Shown here piece after piece: positions 43,907 through 52,552 of a stretch of 64,000 nt of DNA. The notes beneath the pieces are model-generated. The model ran no database searches. It saw only the letters and a program-made list of their open reading frames with translations, and was not told the origin of the DNA. The translations under genes were made by a program, and so were the position numbers. The DNA comes from an uncultured Bacilli bacterium (GTDB taxonomy: Bacteria; Bacillota_I; Bacilli_A; RF39; UBA660). The stretch lies in contig CAKPGL010000001.1 in NCBI GenBank assembly GCA_934154785.1, positions 586,199 through 650,198 of the forward strand, read 5' to 3'. Each line of letters begins with the position of its first letter. The first letter of the stretch is position 1.

Positions 43907-44447
43907 ACTTTATCAAATAAGTGTTTATTCCATATTTTTCATCAATTGGATCAAAAAAGAAATCAACCTTTAATGGATTATAAGTAAAATAAGCCATAAT
44001 AATATAGATAATAATTATAGATATAATACTAACTACATTTAGATATTTAAACTTAATTTCTTTATTTAATATAAAATAGCTTAAAACTTGACCAATCATA
44101 ATAGCGATAAATAATATGAAAACAGTTATAACCATATTTTCACCCATTTTATAATAAATAGGCAACCAAATAATTAAAAATATTACAATTGTACTTAAAG
44201 CATTTACGAGTGTTGCAAAAATAGAATTATTAGTACTTAAGTTATTTTTCTTTAAAATAAAATAGTCGATTATACCGTAGAAAATAGCACTAGAAAAAAT
44301 AAGTTTCATATGTTCAAATATACTTTCATTTACGGGAAAAAATATAGAAAATAAAGTATTTGGTAAAGTAGAGTACGCAAAATGAAAAATAAAGTTTAAT
44401 ATAAAAATACCTATTACCGCTATAATACGTGTCTTTTTTAAAGTCAT
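43905..44447 (-). CDS. DUF6512-like membrane protein
   Basis: 180 aa with five predicted membrane helices; FPVNESIFEHMKLIFSS after the first helix is the recognisable signature (DUF6512-type). Function unknown. ATG 44447 has AAAGGAT upstream; the in-frame ATG at 44456 overlaps the RBS and is rejected. Divergent from dnaG. Confidence 0.65.
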   Translation of the reverse strand: MTLKKTRIIAVIGIFILNFIFHFAYSTLPNTLFSIFFPVNESIFEHMKLIFSSAIFYGIIDYFILKKNNLSTNNSIFATLVNALSTIVIFLIIWLPIYYKMGENMVITVFILFIAIMIGQVLSYFILNKEIKFKYLNVVSIISIIIIYIIMAYFTYNPLKVDFFFDPIDEKYGINTYLIK

Positions 44448-44598
44448 GTAAATCATCCTTTCCTATTAAGTAATATGTGAAAAAAGTACAAAAAATATAG
44501 AAAAAATCGACTTTTTTTAAAAAAATTAAATTTTTTTGTAAAAAAAAAAGGAAATTGCAAAGTTTTGTCGTATATTATATTTAGGGAGTGTGATTTTG

Positions 44599-46353
44599 AT
44601 GAGTAAATTATCTACTGAAGAAATAAATCATATTTGTAGTAGTGTTGATATAGTCGATGTCATTTCAAAATACATTCCACTTATTCAAAGAGGAAAAAAT
44701 TTCTTTGGAGTTTGTCCATTCCATGATGACCATTCACCTAGCATGAGTGTATCTAAAGATAAACAAATTTATAAATGTTTCTCTTGTGGCGCAACAGGTA
44801 ATGTCCTTAAATTTGTAATGGACTATGAAAATATTAGCTTTATGGAAGCTATTAAAAATCTTGCTGATAAAGCTGGTATCAATGTAAATATTGATTTTAA
44901 AGCTATACCAAGTACTAATGTTGTTAATAAAGAACTATATGATATTTATGATTTAAGTTTTAAATTTTATCAAAATAATTTAAATACAAAAGAGGGAATA
45001 CCCGCTAAAGAGTATTTATTAAATCGTGAAATAAATGATGAAATAATAAAAGAGTTTGGAATTGGATTATCACTTAAATCTAGAGATACGTTAACGAAAT
45101 TATTACTTAAGAAAGGTTTTAATATTAATGATATCGATAGAACGGGTTTAATTGTTAAAAATGATTTAGGAGTAATAGATATATATTGCCATCGTATTAT
45201 GTTTCCTTTATATAATTTAAATGGGAAAGTAGTTGGTTTTAGTGGCCGTGTATTTGATGGGACAAGCCCTTCTAAATATATTAATACTAGAGAAACTGAA
45301 ATATTTAAGAAGGGTGAACTTTTATATAATTATCATCGTGCTAAAGACGAATGCCGTATGAAAAATCAAGTAATTGTTATGGAAGGCTTTATGGATGTTA
45401 TTCGTGCCTATACAGTCGGTGTTAAAAATGTTGTCGCGACAATGGGAACAGCCGTTACTAAAAACCAAGCATTACTTATAAAAAAGATGGCTAAAGAAGT
45501 AATACTACTTTTTGATGGTGATGAGGCTGGAGCACACGCCACGATGGCATGCTCTAGTGAATTAGCACGTATTGGTGTTATTCCTAAAGCAGTACGTTTA
45601 AAAGAAAATTTAGATCCAGATGAATATATTAGAAAATATGGTAAAGATGCTTTTCTAAAGGAATTAGAAAATCCTATTAACATTATGGATTTTAAACTAG
45701 ATTATTTAAAGAAAAATCGTAATTTAGATAACGCTAATGATGTATCTAGTTATGTTACAGATGTACTTGACGAATTAAATAAGATAGATGATGATATTTT
45801 AAGAGAAGTAACAATCAAAAAAATATGTAAAGAATCAGGTTTAGATGAAGCATTTTTAAGAAGTAAACTAGTTGACAATAAAAAAGAACCTGTTAAAATA
45901 GTAGAATCTAATGTTTCAATAAAGAAATTATCTAAATATGAAAAAGCTGAAAATTATTTAATCTATTATATGTTGCATAGTCCGGAAGTGGTTGAATTAT
46001 GTATAAAGAAGTTATCTAGTTTACCAACTAAATCCTATCGAGATTTATATCGCATGATAATTACATATTATAAAGAGTTTCATGATATATCAGAAGCGAA
46101 CTTTATTACTTATGTTTTAGATAAAGAACCTGTTTATATGGATACATTAAAACAAGTAAGTAATTATAAAGTTAAGGAAAATTATACATTAGAAGAAATT
46201 AACGATTATATTAATATAATTTTAGATTATAATATTGAAATGGAACGTGAAAGATTAAATAAATTGCTAGAAAAGGCTAGTACTCAAGAAGAAAGAATAG
46301 AAATAGGTAACAAATTAGTTGAATTAAAAATAAGGAGAGATAAAGTATGTTAA
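44599..46353 (+). CDS. dnaG: DNA primase
   Basis: 584 aa. Zinc-binding domain (CPFHDDHSPS...YKCFSCGATG), RNA polymerase core, TOPRIM (VVMEGFMDVIRAYTVGV and LLFDGDEAGAHAT), and a C-terminal DnaB-interacting helical region. Makes Okazaki primers. ATG 44599 chosen; GTG 44590 and TTG 44596 are also in frame, AGGGAG at 44583-44588. Overlaps rpoD by 7 bp: the dnaG-sigA macromolecular synthesis operon. Confidence 0.96.
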   Translation: MSKLSTEEINHICSSVDIVDVISKYIPLIQRGKNFFGVCPFHDDHSPSMSVSKDKQIYKCFSCGATGNVLKFVMDYENISFMEAIKNLADKAGINVNIDFKAIPSTNVVNKELYDIYDLSFKFYQNNLNTKEGIPAKEYLLNREINDEIIKEFGIGLSLKSRDTLTKLLLKKGFNINDIDRTGLIVKNDLGVIDIYCHRIMFPLYNLNGKVVGFSGRVFDGTSPSKYINTRETEIFKKGELLYNYHRAKDECRMKNQVIVMEGFMDVIRAYTVGVKNVVATMGTAVTKNQALLIKKMAKEVILLFDGDEAGAHATMACSSELARIGVIPKAVRLKENLDPDEYIRKYGKDAFLKELENPINIMDFKLDYLKKNRNLDNANDVSSYVTDVLDELNKIDDDILREVTIKKICKESGLDEAFLRSKLVDNKKEPVKIVESNVSIKKLSKYEKAENYLIYYMLHSPEVVELCIKKLSSLPTKSYRDLYRMIITYYKEFHDISEANFITYVLDKEPVYMDTLKQVSNYKVKENYTLEEINDYINIILDYNIEMERERLNKLLEKASTQEERIEIGNKLVELKIRRDKVC

Positions 46354-47432
46354 ATGAAATTAAAAGTTTTGATGAAAGAAAAAAAGAATTAGTTAAAATA
46401 GGTAAGGAAAAAGGTTATATAACTTATGAAGAATTAGCGGCATTTTTAAAAGGATTAGACTTAGATGCTGATTCATTAGATGAATTATATAATTTATTTA
46501 ATGAAAATAACATAGCTGTTGTTTCCGAAGAAGAAACCGAAGGTAATAGTGATAATAGTGATAAATTATTATTAGATGATACCACTTTAACTAAAGATTT
46601 AACAATTAATGATCCAGTACGTATGTATTTAAAAGAAATAGGTCAAATTAAATTACTTACTATGGATGAAGAATTAGCATTAGCAGATCGTATTTTACAG
46701 GGAGATCCAGAAGCTAAAACAATTTTAGCGGAAGCTAATTTACGTTTAGTTGTTTCTATTGCAAAAAGATATGTAGGTCGTGGTATGTTATTCCTTGATT
46801 TAATTCAAGAAGGTAATATTGGACTTATGAAAGCTGTAGATAAATTTGATGTTACTAAGGGATATAAATTTTCTACTTACGCTACTTGGTGGATTAGACA
46901 AGCTATAACACGTGCCATAGCGGATCAAGCAAGAACAATCAGAGTACCAGTTCATATGGTAGAAACTATCAATAAACTTGCTCGTATTCAAAGACAATTA
47001 ACTCTAGAGTTAAACCGTGAACCTAGCGAAGAAGAATTAGCTAAAAAAATGGGAATGTCTGTTGATAAAATAAGGGAAATTTATAAAATAAGCCAAGAAC
47101 CAGTAAGCTTAGAAACACCTATTGGTGAAGAGGATGATTCACATTTAGGAGATTTTATTAAAGATGAAAATAATATGAGCCCTGAAGAGTACGCAACTAA
47201 TGAAATGCTGAAAGATGAAATATCTGAAGTTTTACTTACTTTAACTGAAAGAGAAGAAAAAGTAATTCGTTTACGTTTTGGTCTAGAAGATGGCAAATCT
47301 CGTACTCTAGAAGAAGTGGGGCAAATGTTTGGTGTAACCCGTGAACGTATACGTCAAATTGAAGCCAAAGCTTTACGTAAATTACGTCATCCATCTCGTT
47401 CACGTAAATTAAAGGATTACATGAGTGAATAG
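46347..47432 (+). CDS. rpoD: Primary sigma factor RpoD/SigA
   Basis: 361 aa, close to B. subtilis SigA. Short region 1.1, region 1.2 (DPVRMYLKEIGQIKLLT), region 2 (RYVGRGMLFLDLIQEGNIGLMKAVDKFD, FSTYATWWIRQAITRAIADQ), region 3, and region 4 helix-turn-helix (TLEEVGQMFGVTRERIRQIEAKALRKL). It should read the TTGACA/TATAAT promoters found across the window. Confidence 0.97.
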   Translation: MLNEIKSFDERKKELVKIGKEKGYITYEELAAFLKGLDLDADSLDELYNLFNENNIAVVSEEETEGNSDNSDKLLLDDTTLTKDLTINDPVRMYLKEIGQIKLLTMDEELALADRILQGDPEAKTILAEANLRLVVSIAKRYVGRGMLFLDLIQEGNIGLMKAVDKFDVTKGYKFSTYATWWIRQAITRAIADQARTIRVPVHMVETINKLARIQRQLTLELNREPSEEELAKKMGMSVDKIREIYKISQEPVSLETPIGEEDDSHLGDFIKDENNMSPEEYATNEMLKDEISEVLLTLTEREEKVIRLRFGLEDGKSRTLEEVGQMFGVTRERIRQIEAKALRKLRHPSRSRKLKDYMSE

Positions 47433-48096
47433 TTTTCATTTATCTAAAAGATTACAAGCTTTAGCAAACATGATTGATGATAATATAACTGTGTATGATG
47501 TAGGATGTGACCATGCTTATCTAGATATATATTTAACACTATATAAGCATAATAAATGTATAGCAATTGACGCTAAAAAAAGTGTAGTTAGTATTGCTAA
47601 AAATAACATTAGTAAATTTAATTTAAACATACCTGTTTTATTAAATGATGGTCTAGAAGAATTAAATGTTTCAAAGAATTCTTTGGTTGTCATTGCGGGT
47701 ATGGGAACACGCACAATATTAAAGATTTTAAAAGATAAAGATATTTCTAACGTTTTAATTCAATCTAATGATGACTTGCCACATTTAAGAAAAATGTTGA
47801 GTATCTGGGGTTATAAAATAACTAGAGAAGAAGTTATTTATGATAATAAATATTATTATGTATTTATTAAAGCCATTAGAGGCAACATTAGTTATACAAA
47901 AGAGCAAGTGTTATTAGGTCCACTTTTAATGTTAGATCCTTCTAATCAGATTTATATCATGTATTTAAACCATTTAAGTAAAAAGTATATAAAAATGATA
48001 AATAATGTTCCTAAAGAATTTATTTCTGAAAAAGAAGAACTTTTAAATAATAGTAAAATAATTGATAATTATTTATACAATTGTACAAAAAAATGA
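47425..48096 (+). CDS. trmK: tRNA (adenine(22)-N1)-methyltransferase TrmK
   Basis: 223 aa Rossmann methyltransferase; SAM motif VYDVGCDHAYLDIYL, then CIAIDAKKSVVSIAKNN and VIAGMGTRTILKIL, diagnostic of TrmK. Methylates A22 in tRNAs. Overlaps rpoD by 8 bp; follows sigA in many Bacilli. The usual partner yqfO (Nif3) is missing. Confidence 0.93.
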   Translation: MNSFHLSKRLQALANMIDDNITVYDVGCDHAYLDIYLTLYKHNKCIAIDAKKSVVSIAKNNISKFNLNIPVLLNDGLEELNVSKNSLVVIAGMGTRTILKILKDKDISNVLIQSNDDLPHLRKMLSIWGYKITREEVIYDNKYYYVFIKAIRGNISYTKEQVLLGPLLMLDPSNQIYIMYLNHLSKKYIKMINNVPKEFISEKEELLNNSKIIDNYLYNCTKK

Positions 48097-48114
48097 CACT
48101 AACCATGTCATTTT
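48090..48114. terminator. Bidirectional terminator, trmK/yqfQ
   Basis: AAAATGACA (48090-48098), 7-nt loop, TGTCATTTT (48106-48114). Confidence 0.85.
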
Positions 48115-48490
48115 AATTTATGAAAAATACTGGACCATCAGATACATTAGAGTTTTGGTTTACACTATTTGACACTTCTTCTTTTTCTAATATTTTACTG
48201 TTTTTAGTATTTATACTAGTCGTAGAATTACTACTAGTATCATCTACTTTTTTAAACTCATTCATAACTCTAAACATGGTTTTAGCGTTTTTTATTAGAG
48301 GGTTTATCTGTTTAACTATTGGTATAGTTTGATTAACTAGATTTAAAGTTTTTTGTGTATTAGATAATAAAGAACTAACATTAAATCCTCCTAATAATCT
48401 ACTAAAAATTCCACCTGAGGCACCACGTACTGGGATAGTACTAATACCACTCATTGGCATCATACCATAATAAGGAAAACTGTAATTCAT
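48113..48490 (-). CDS. yqfQ: YqfQ/VrrA-like protein
   Basis: 125 aa. N-terminal Met/Pro-rich segment, then LLGGFNVSSLLSNTQKTLNLVNQTIPIVKQINPLIKNAKTMFRVMNEFKK, matching the YqfQ core, and a Ser/Asn-rich tail. YqfQ is a small structural-type protein of unknown role near trmK in Bacillus; the location supports the call. The orientation is reversed relative to trmK here. Confidence 0.75.
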   Translation of the reverse strand: MNYSFPYYGMMPMSGISTIPVRGASGGIFSRLLGGFNVSSLLSNTQKTLNLVNQTIPIVKQINPLIKNAKTMFRVMNEFKKVDDTSSNSTTSINTKNSKILEKEEVSNSVNQNSNVSDGPVFFIN

Positions 48491-48555
48491 AAAGATACCT
48501 CTTTCTAAAATATTATATGAATTTGTCTAAATATGTTTTCTAAATTTACAATTTA

Positions 48556-48564
48556 TGCTATAAT
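48556..48564 (+). promoter_or_regulatory. Extended -10 promoter of the pilus block
   Basis: TGCTATAAT, 41 bp before ATG 48605; no clear -35. Confidence 0.45.
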
Positions 48565-48604
48565 TATTTTATAGTAAAGGAAAATAAAAAGTGGGTGGTA
48601 TATA

Positions 48605-50356
48605 ATGGATATTAGCAGTACTAAAAGCAATAATTTAAAAAATATTTTTAATATATTTCCTCTTAATATTTTTAAATACTTCTTTTTGGGAATTTTTTCT
48701 ATTTTAATATTCATTGCTAAATTCATTCAATACTTTGTTTATGGCTTTGGTTTTCCTTTAATTTTAATCAATAAATTTCGTAAACCTGCTATTCCTGACA
48801 TGGAAAAAAGTAGTAAAGAGCAAAAAATGCTAGAAAAAGAGGAAGCTAAGTTTCGTAAACAATTACTTGCTCAAGAAGCAGAAGAGAAGAAACTTCGTGA
48901 AAACATGGCTAGTATCACTGATAAAGATGAATATACGGATGATAGTGTTAAACTGAAAAAGCCTAGTTTAAAAACAAAATTAAATAATATTTTAAATAAT
49001 ATATTTTCAGCACCTAGCTTGTTTTCTAAAAAAATAAAAGAAGCCAAGGGTAATTCTAGTAAAAAAGATATTGATAGACAGGCACTTTTAATTGATATAA
49101 GTGCTTTAAATGAAGAGAAAAGTACTGTAAAGTTAATGTACCAATATATTGCTAAGGCACCAGATGGTAAGACAATTAAGGGATATTTTGAAGGATATTC
49201 TAAAACTGAGGTTCTTTCATATTTAATTAGTGAAGGGTACGAAGTTTATAATATTAAAACTAACAAGTATATTCAGTTATTTCATAGTAGTTCTAGTTAT
49301 AGTAGGACAAAAATGGCTAATAAAGACTTAATTTTTTTCTTAACACAATTATCTACTTATATAAAGTCTGGTATACCGCTAGTTGATTCTTTGAAAATAC
49401 TTTCTAAGCAATATAAAAAAGTTAAGTATAAAGAATTATTTAAAGCTTTAATATATGAACTTAGTACTGGTGAAAGTTTAAGTTCCGCAATGTCTAAACA
49501 AGGTAATGCCTTTCCTAAAATATTAATAAACATGATTAAAGCATCAGAAATGACGGGTGAACTGCCAGAAACCCTTGATGACATGTCAGAATATTTTACA
49601 AATATTGAAAAAACTCGTAAACAAATGATTACAGCAATGATGTATCCAACAATAATATTTGTAGTAGCAATCGCAGTAATTACATTCATATTACTTTGGG
49701 TAATTCCACGATTTGTAGATATCTATGCTAGTATGGATGCTAAGATACCAGCATTTACACAAATGATTTTAAATTTGAGTGAGTTTTTAAAAAATTATAT
49801 TTATTACGTTTTTGGTGGGATTATAGGATTCCTATTAATACTTATTTACTTATATAAAAACGTTAAATCTGTACGTTATGGAATGCAATGGCTTGCTATG
49901 CATATACCAGTTATGTCTAACGTTATTATTTATAATGAAGTTACCATATTTACTAAAACGTTTGCATCTCTTTTATCACATAACGTATTTATAACAGATA
50001 GTATGGAAATACTAAATCAAGTAACTGATAATGAAATTTATCGTTCTCTAATTAAAGATACAATTATAAACTTAGCTAAAGGAGAGAAACTTTCTACGGC
50101 TTTTGAAAACAATTGGGCTTTTCCAATACCAGCTTATGAAATGTTAGTTACTGGTGAAAAAACTGGTCAATTGCCAGAAATGATGAAAAAAGTTTCAGAC
50201 TATTATCAGGAATTACATACTAACTCTGTATCGCGTATTAAAACGCTTGTTGAACCAGTATTAATAGTTTTTCTTACTGTTGTAGTTGGTGCTATTATTT
50301 TAGCAATAGTTATACCAATGTTTGGTGTATATGGTGCTATTCAAGACCTAGAATAG
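48605..50356 (+). CDS. Type II secretion/type IV pilus platform protein (GspF/PilC/ComGB) with extended N-terminus
   Basis: 583 aa, against about 350-400 for the family. The first 180 residues are extra: two hydrophobic segments (FFLGIFSILIFIAKFIQYFVYGFGFPLILI), a Lys/Glu coiled coil (KEQKMLEKEEAKFRKQLLAQ) and a basic linker. Then comes the usual protein: a beta domain (YQYIAKAPDGKTIKGYFEG) and two T2SSF repeats (FFLTQLSTYIKSGIPLVDSLKIL and FTKTFASLLSHNVFITDSMEIL). This inner-membrane platform works with the ATPase at 51185. Start at 48605 with GGTGG upstream. Confidence 0.9.
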   Translation: MDISSTKSNNLKNIFNIFPLNIFKYFFLGIFSILIFIAKFIQYFVYGFGFPLILINKFRKPAIPDMEKSSKEQKMLEKEEAKFRKQLLAQEAEEKKLRENMASITDKDEYTDDSVKLKKPSLKTKLNNILNNIFSAPSLFSKKIKEAKGNSSKKDIDRQALLIDISALNEEKSTVKLMYQYIAKAPDGKTIKGYFEGYSKTEVLSYLISEGYEVYNIKTNKYIQLFHSSSSYSRTKMANKDLIFFLTQLSTYIKSGIPLVDSLKILSKQYKKVKYKELFKALIYELSTGESLSSAMSKQGNAFPKILINMIKASEMTGELPETLDDMSEYFTNIEKTRKQMITAMMYPTIIFVVAIAVITFILLWVIPRFVDIYASMDAKIPAFTQMILNLSEFLKNYIYYVFGGIIGFLLILIYLYKNVKSVRYGMQWLAMHIPVMSNVIIYNEVTIFTKTFASLLSHNVFITDSMEILNQVTDNEIYRSLIKDTIINLAKGEKLSTAFENNWAFPIPAYEMLVTGEKTGQLPEMMKKVSDYYQELHTNSVSRIKTLVEPVLIVFLTVVVGAIILAIVIPMFGVYGAIQDLE

Positions 50357-50365
50357 GTGGTTATC

Positions 50366-51130
50366 ATGAATTATTTGTTTTGCATATTTTTCTTACTATT
50401 AGGAATGATTTTAGGTTCATTTTATAATGTAGTAGGTTGGCGATTACCAAAGGGGGAGTCAATTATTTATCCCCCTTCACATTGTCCTAATTGTAATCAT
50501 CAATTAAAAATATTAGATTTAATACCTGTTTTCTCTTTTATTTTACAAAGAGGTAAATGTCGCTATTGCAAGAATAAAATAGCGTGGTATTATCCAGTAT
50601 TTGAATTTCTTTGTGGAATAGTTTTTATGTTATGTTACTTAGTGTTTGGTATTACTCCCGAACTTCTTAAAGCATTAACTTTTGTATCAATGCTAATTAT
50701 AATTATGGTTAGTGATTTTAATTATATGATTATTCCTGATGAAGTTTTATTATTCTTTGGTTGCCTGTTAGCTTTAGAAATTGGTATTATTGATGGTTAT
50801 AAAGTATTAATTAGTTCAGTTATTAATGGTTTAATAGCGTTTGTTGTAATGTATTTATTAAAAACTTTAGGAGACTTTATGTTTAAAAAAGAATCAATGG
50901 GTGGGGGAGACATAAAGTTAATGTTTATATTTGGCTTAGTACTTGGAGCGCCACTTGCTATTATATCTATATTTATTGGTTCACTTGTTGGATTACCAAT
51001 ATCCTTAATATTGCTATCTAAAAATTCAGAACATATTGTTCCTTTTGGCCCTTATTTAAGTATAGGAGCAACAATAATTTTATTACTTAATATTGACTTT
51101 AATACATTAATAAATTTTTTATCACATTAA
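50366..51130 (+). CDS. Prepilin peptidase (PilD/ComC, A24A)
   Basis: 254 aa. N-methyltransferase-like N-terminal part with CPNC...CRYC zinc cysteines and GSFYNVVGWRLPKGESI, and aspartyl protease part with catalytic Asp in VSDFNYMIIPDE and GGGDIKL. Cleaves G|F prepilins; substrates in the window are at 8798, 52553 and 54351. ATG 50366 follows AGGTGG; GTG 50357 overlaps that RBS. Confidence 0.93.
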   Translation: MNYLFCIFFLLLGMILGSFYNVVGWRLPKGESIIYPPSHCPNCNHQLKILDLIPVFSFILQRGKCRYCKNKIAWYYPVFEFLCGIVFMLCYLVFGITPELLKALTFVSMLIIIMVSDFNYMIIPDEVLLFFGCLLALEIGIIDGYKVLISSVINGLIAFVVMYLLKTLGDFMFKKESMGGGDIKLMFIFGLVLGAPLAIISIFIGSLVGLPISLILLSKNSEHIVPFGPYLSIGATIILLLNIDFNTLINFLSH

Positions 51131-51160
51131 AACATCTTCCATTATGAAAGATGTTTTAAT
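51128..51160. terminator. Bidirectional terminator
   Basis: AAAACATCTT (51129-51138) and AAGATGTTTT (51148-51157) with a 9-nt loop. Confidence 0.75.
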
Positions 51161-51184
51161 TTTAATCTTGATCTATTTTAATTA

Positions 51185-52459
51185 TTAAGAAAGAATTTCT
51201 AGATCACTTTTTTCACTAGCTATTTCTAGTAAATTCATGGCGTCTTCTAATCCGCCTTCTTTTTCTAGTTTTTCATCATCTTCAAGTTCAATTATTTTTA
51301 ATAGTTCTTCAAATGATGTAGTACCCGCTAATACTTTTTCAAGGCCATCCTGTAACATGGTGATTACATCAGCACCATATACTAATTCACGTAATTTTTC
51401 ACGAGGAATACCTACACTTAAGGCATCTTTTATTTCTTGGCTAATTAATAATACTTCATGAATAGCAATTCTTCCTTTATAGCCATTATGACATTCTTCA
51501 CAACCTACAGCTTCATATATTTGTGGTACATCTTTATTTAATACTTTCTTAAATAAATCTCTTTCATAAGCATTGGTAGGTCTAAGGCGACGACAATGTG
51601 GGCATAGACTACGAGCCAGTTTTTGGGCAATAACACCAGTAAGAGCACTTGCAAGTAAATATCTTTCTACTTCCATATCAAGAAGACGTTCAATAGTATT
51701 TAAAGCAGTATTGGTGTGAAGTGTTGATAGAACTAAGTGTCCGGTAATAGAAGCACGAACCGCTATTTTAGCAGTTTCTGTATCACGAATCTCTCCAATC
51801 ATAATAATGTTTGGGTCTTGACGTAATATAGAACGTAGAGCAGTTGCGAAAGTTAATCCTATTTCACTATTAGTCTGTACTTGGTTAATTCCTTCAATGT
51901 TCATTTCTATTGGGTCTTCAACAGTAATAATATTAGTACTTTCTTTATTTAATCTTTGTAATATTGAATATACGGTTGTAGATTTACCACTACCAGTCGC
52001 ACCAGTTACAAGGATAATACCATTTGGTTCATTAATCATTTGTATTACTTTTTTGTAGTTTGGTTCACTAAAACCTAAACTTTCAATACCAGATGTACTC
52101 ATTGAATAATCTAGAATACGAATAACTATTTTTTCACCTTCATTAGTTGGTAGTGATGAAACACGCAAATCTAGACCAACATCTTGAATAGTTGCTTTAA
52201 TAGCGCCATCTTGCGGTAATCTAGATTCAGTTATGTTCATACCAGAAATTATTTTAATACGAGTTATTAAATTCTTCTTAATTTCATTTGGTACTTCAGC
52301 ATAATCAATTAACTGACCATCAATACGTATTCTTATTTTCATATTTTCTTCTAGGGGATCACAATGAATATCACTAGCACCTCTTTTGCTAGCATCTACT
52401 AATATTTCATTAACAACCTCCACGATAGGTGTTTTATTATAATCAAAAATCTTTAACAT
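51185..52459 (-). CDS. Pilus assembly/secretion ATPase (GspE/PilB/ComGA)
   Basis: 424 aa. The N2 domain begins VNEILVDASKRGASDIHCDP; Walker A GATGSGKSTTVYS, Asp box (VEDPIEMNIEGINQVQ), Walker B IMIGEIRDTETAKIAV, His box (ITGHLVLSTLHTN), and a zinc tetracysteine CPHC...CEECHNGYKGR. Powers pilin extrusion with the GspF-like platform. ATG 52459 follows TGGAGG; upstream ATGs add a non-conserved tail. It lies opposite to, but between, the other pilus genes. Confidence 0.93.
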   Translation of the reverse strand: MLKIFDYNKTPIVEVVNEILVDASKRGASDIHCDPLEENMKIRIRIDGQLIDYAEVPNEIKKNLITRIKIISGMNITESRLPQDGAIKATIQDVGLDLRVSSLPTNEGEKIVIRILDYSMSTSGIESLGFSEPNYKKVIQMINEPNGIILVTGATGSGKSTTVYSILQRLNKESTNIITVEDPIEMNIEGINQVQTNSEIGLTFATALRSILRQDPNIIMIGEIRDTETAKIAVRASITGHLVLSTLHTNTALNTIERLLDMEVERYLLASALTGVIAQKLARSLCPHCRRLRPTNAYERDLFKKVLNKDVPQIYEAVGCEECHNGYKGRIAIHEVLLISQEIKDALSVGIPREKLRELVYGADVITMLQDGLEKVLAGTTSFEELLKIIELEDDEKLEKEGGLEDAMNLLEIASEKSDLEILS

Positions 52460-52552
52460 AAAATCCTCCATTTTATTCTTTGGACTAGTATTTATCCTAA
52501 AAATATTATATAATAAATACATAAAGATAGCAATAATAAAAGGAGTCAGTTT

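Noticed and set aside
44565..44575. TTTTGTCGTA ahead of dnaG as a Spo0A box
   Set aside because: Only a partial match to TTTGTCGAA in a very AT-rich region and no matching promoter geometry.
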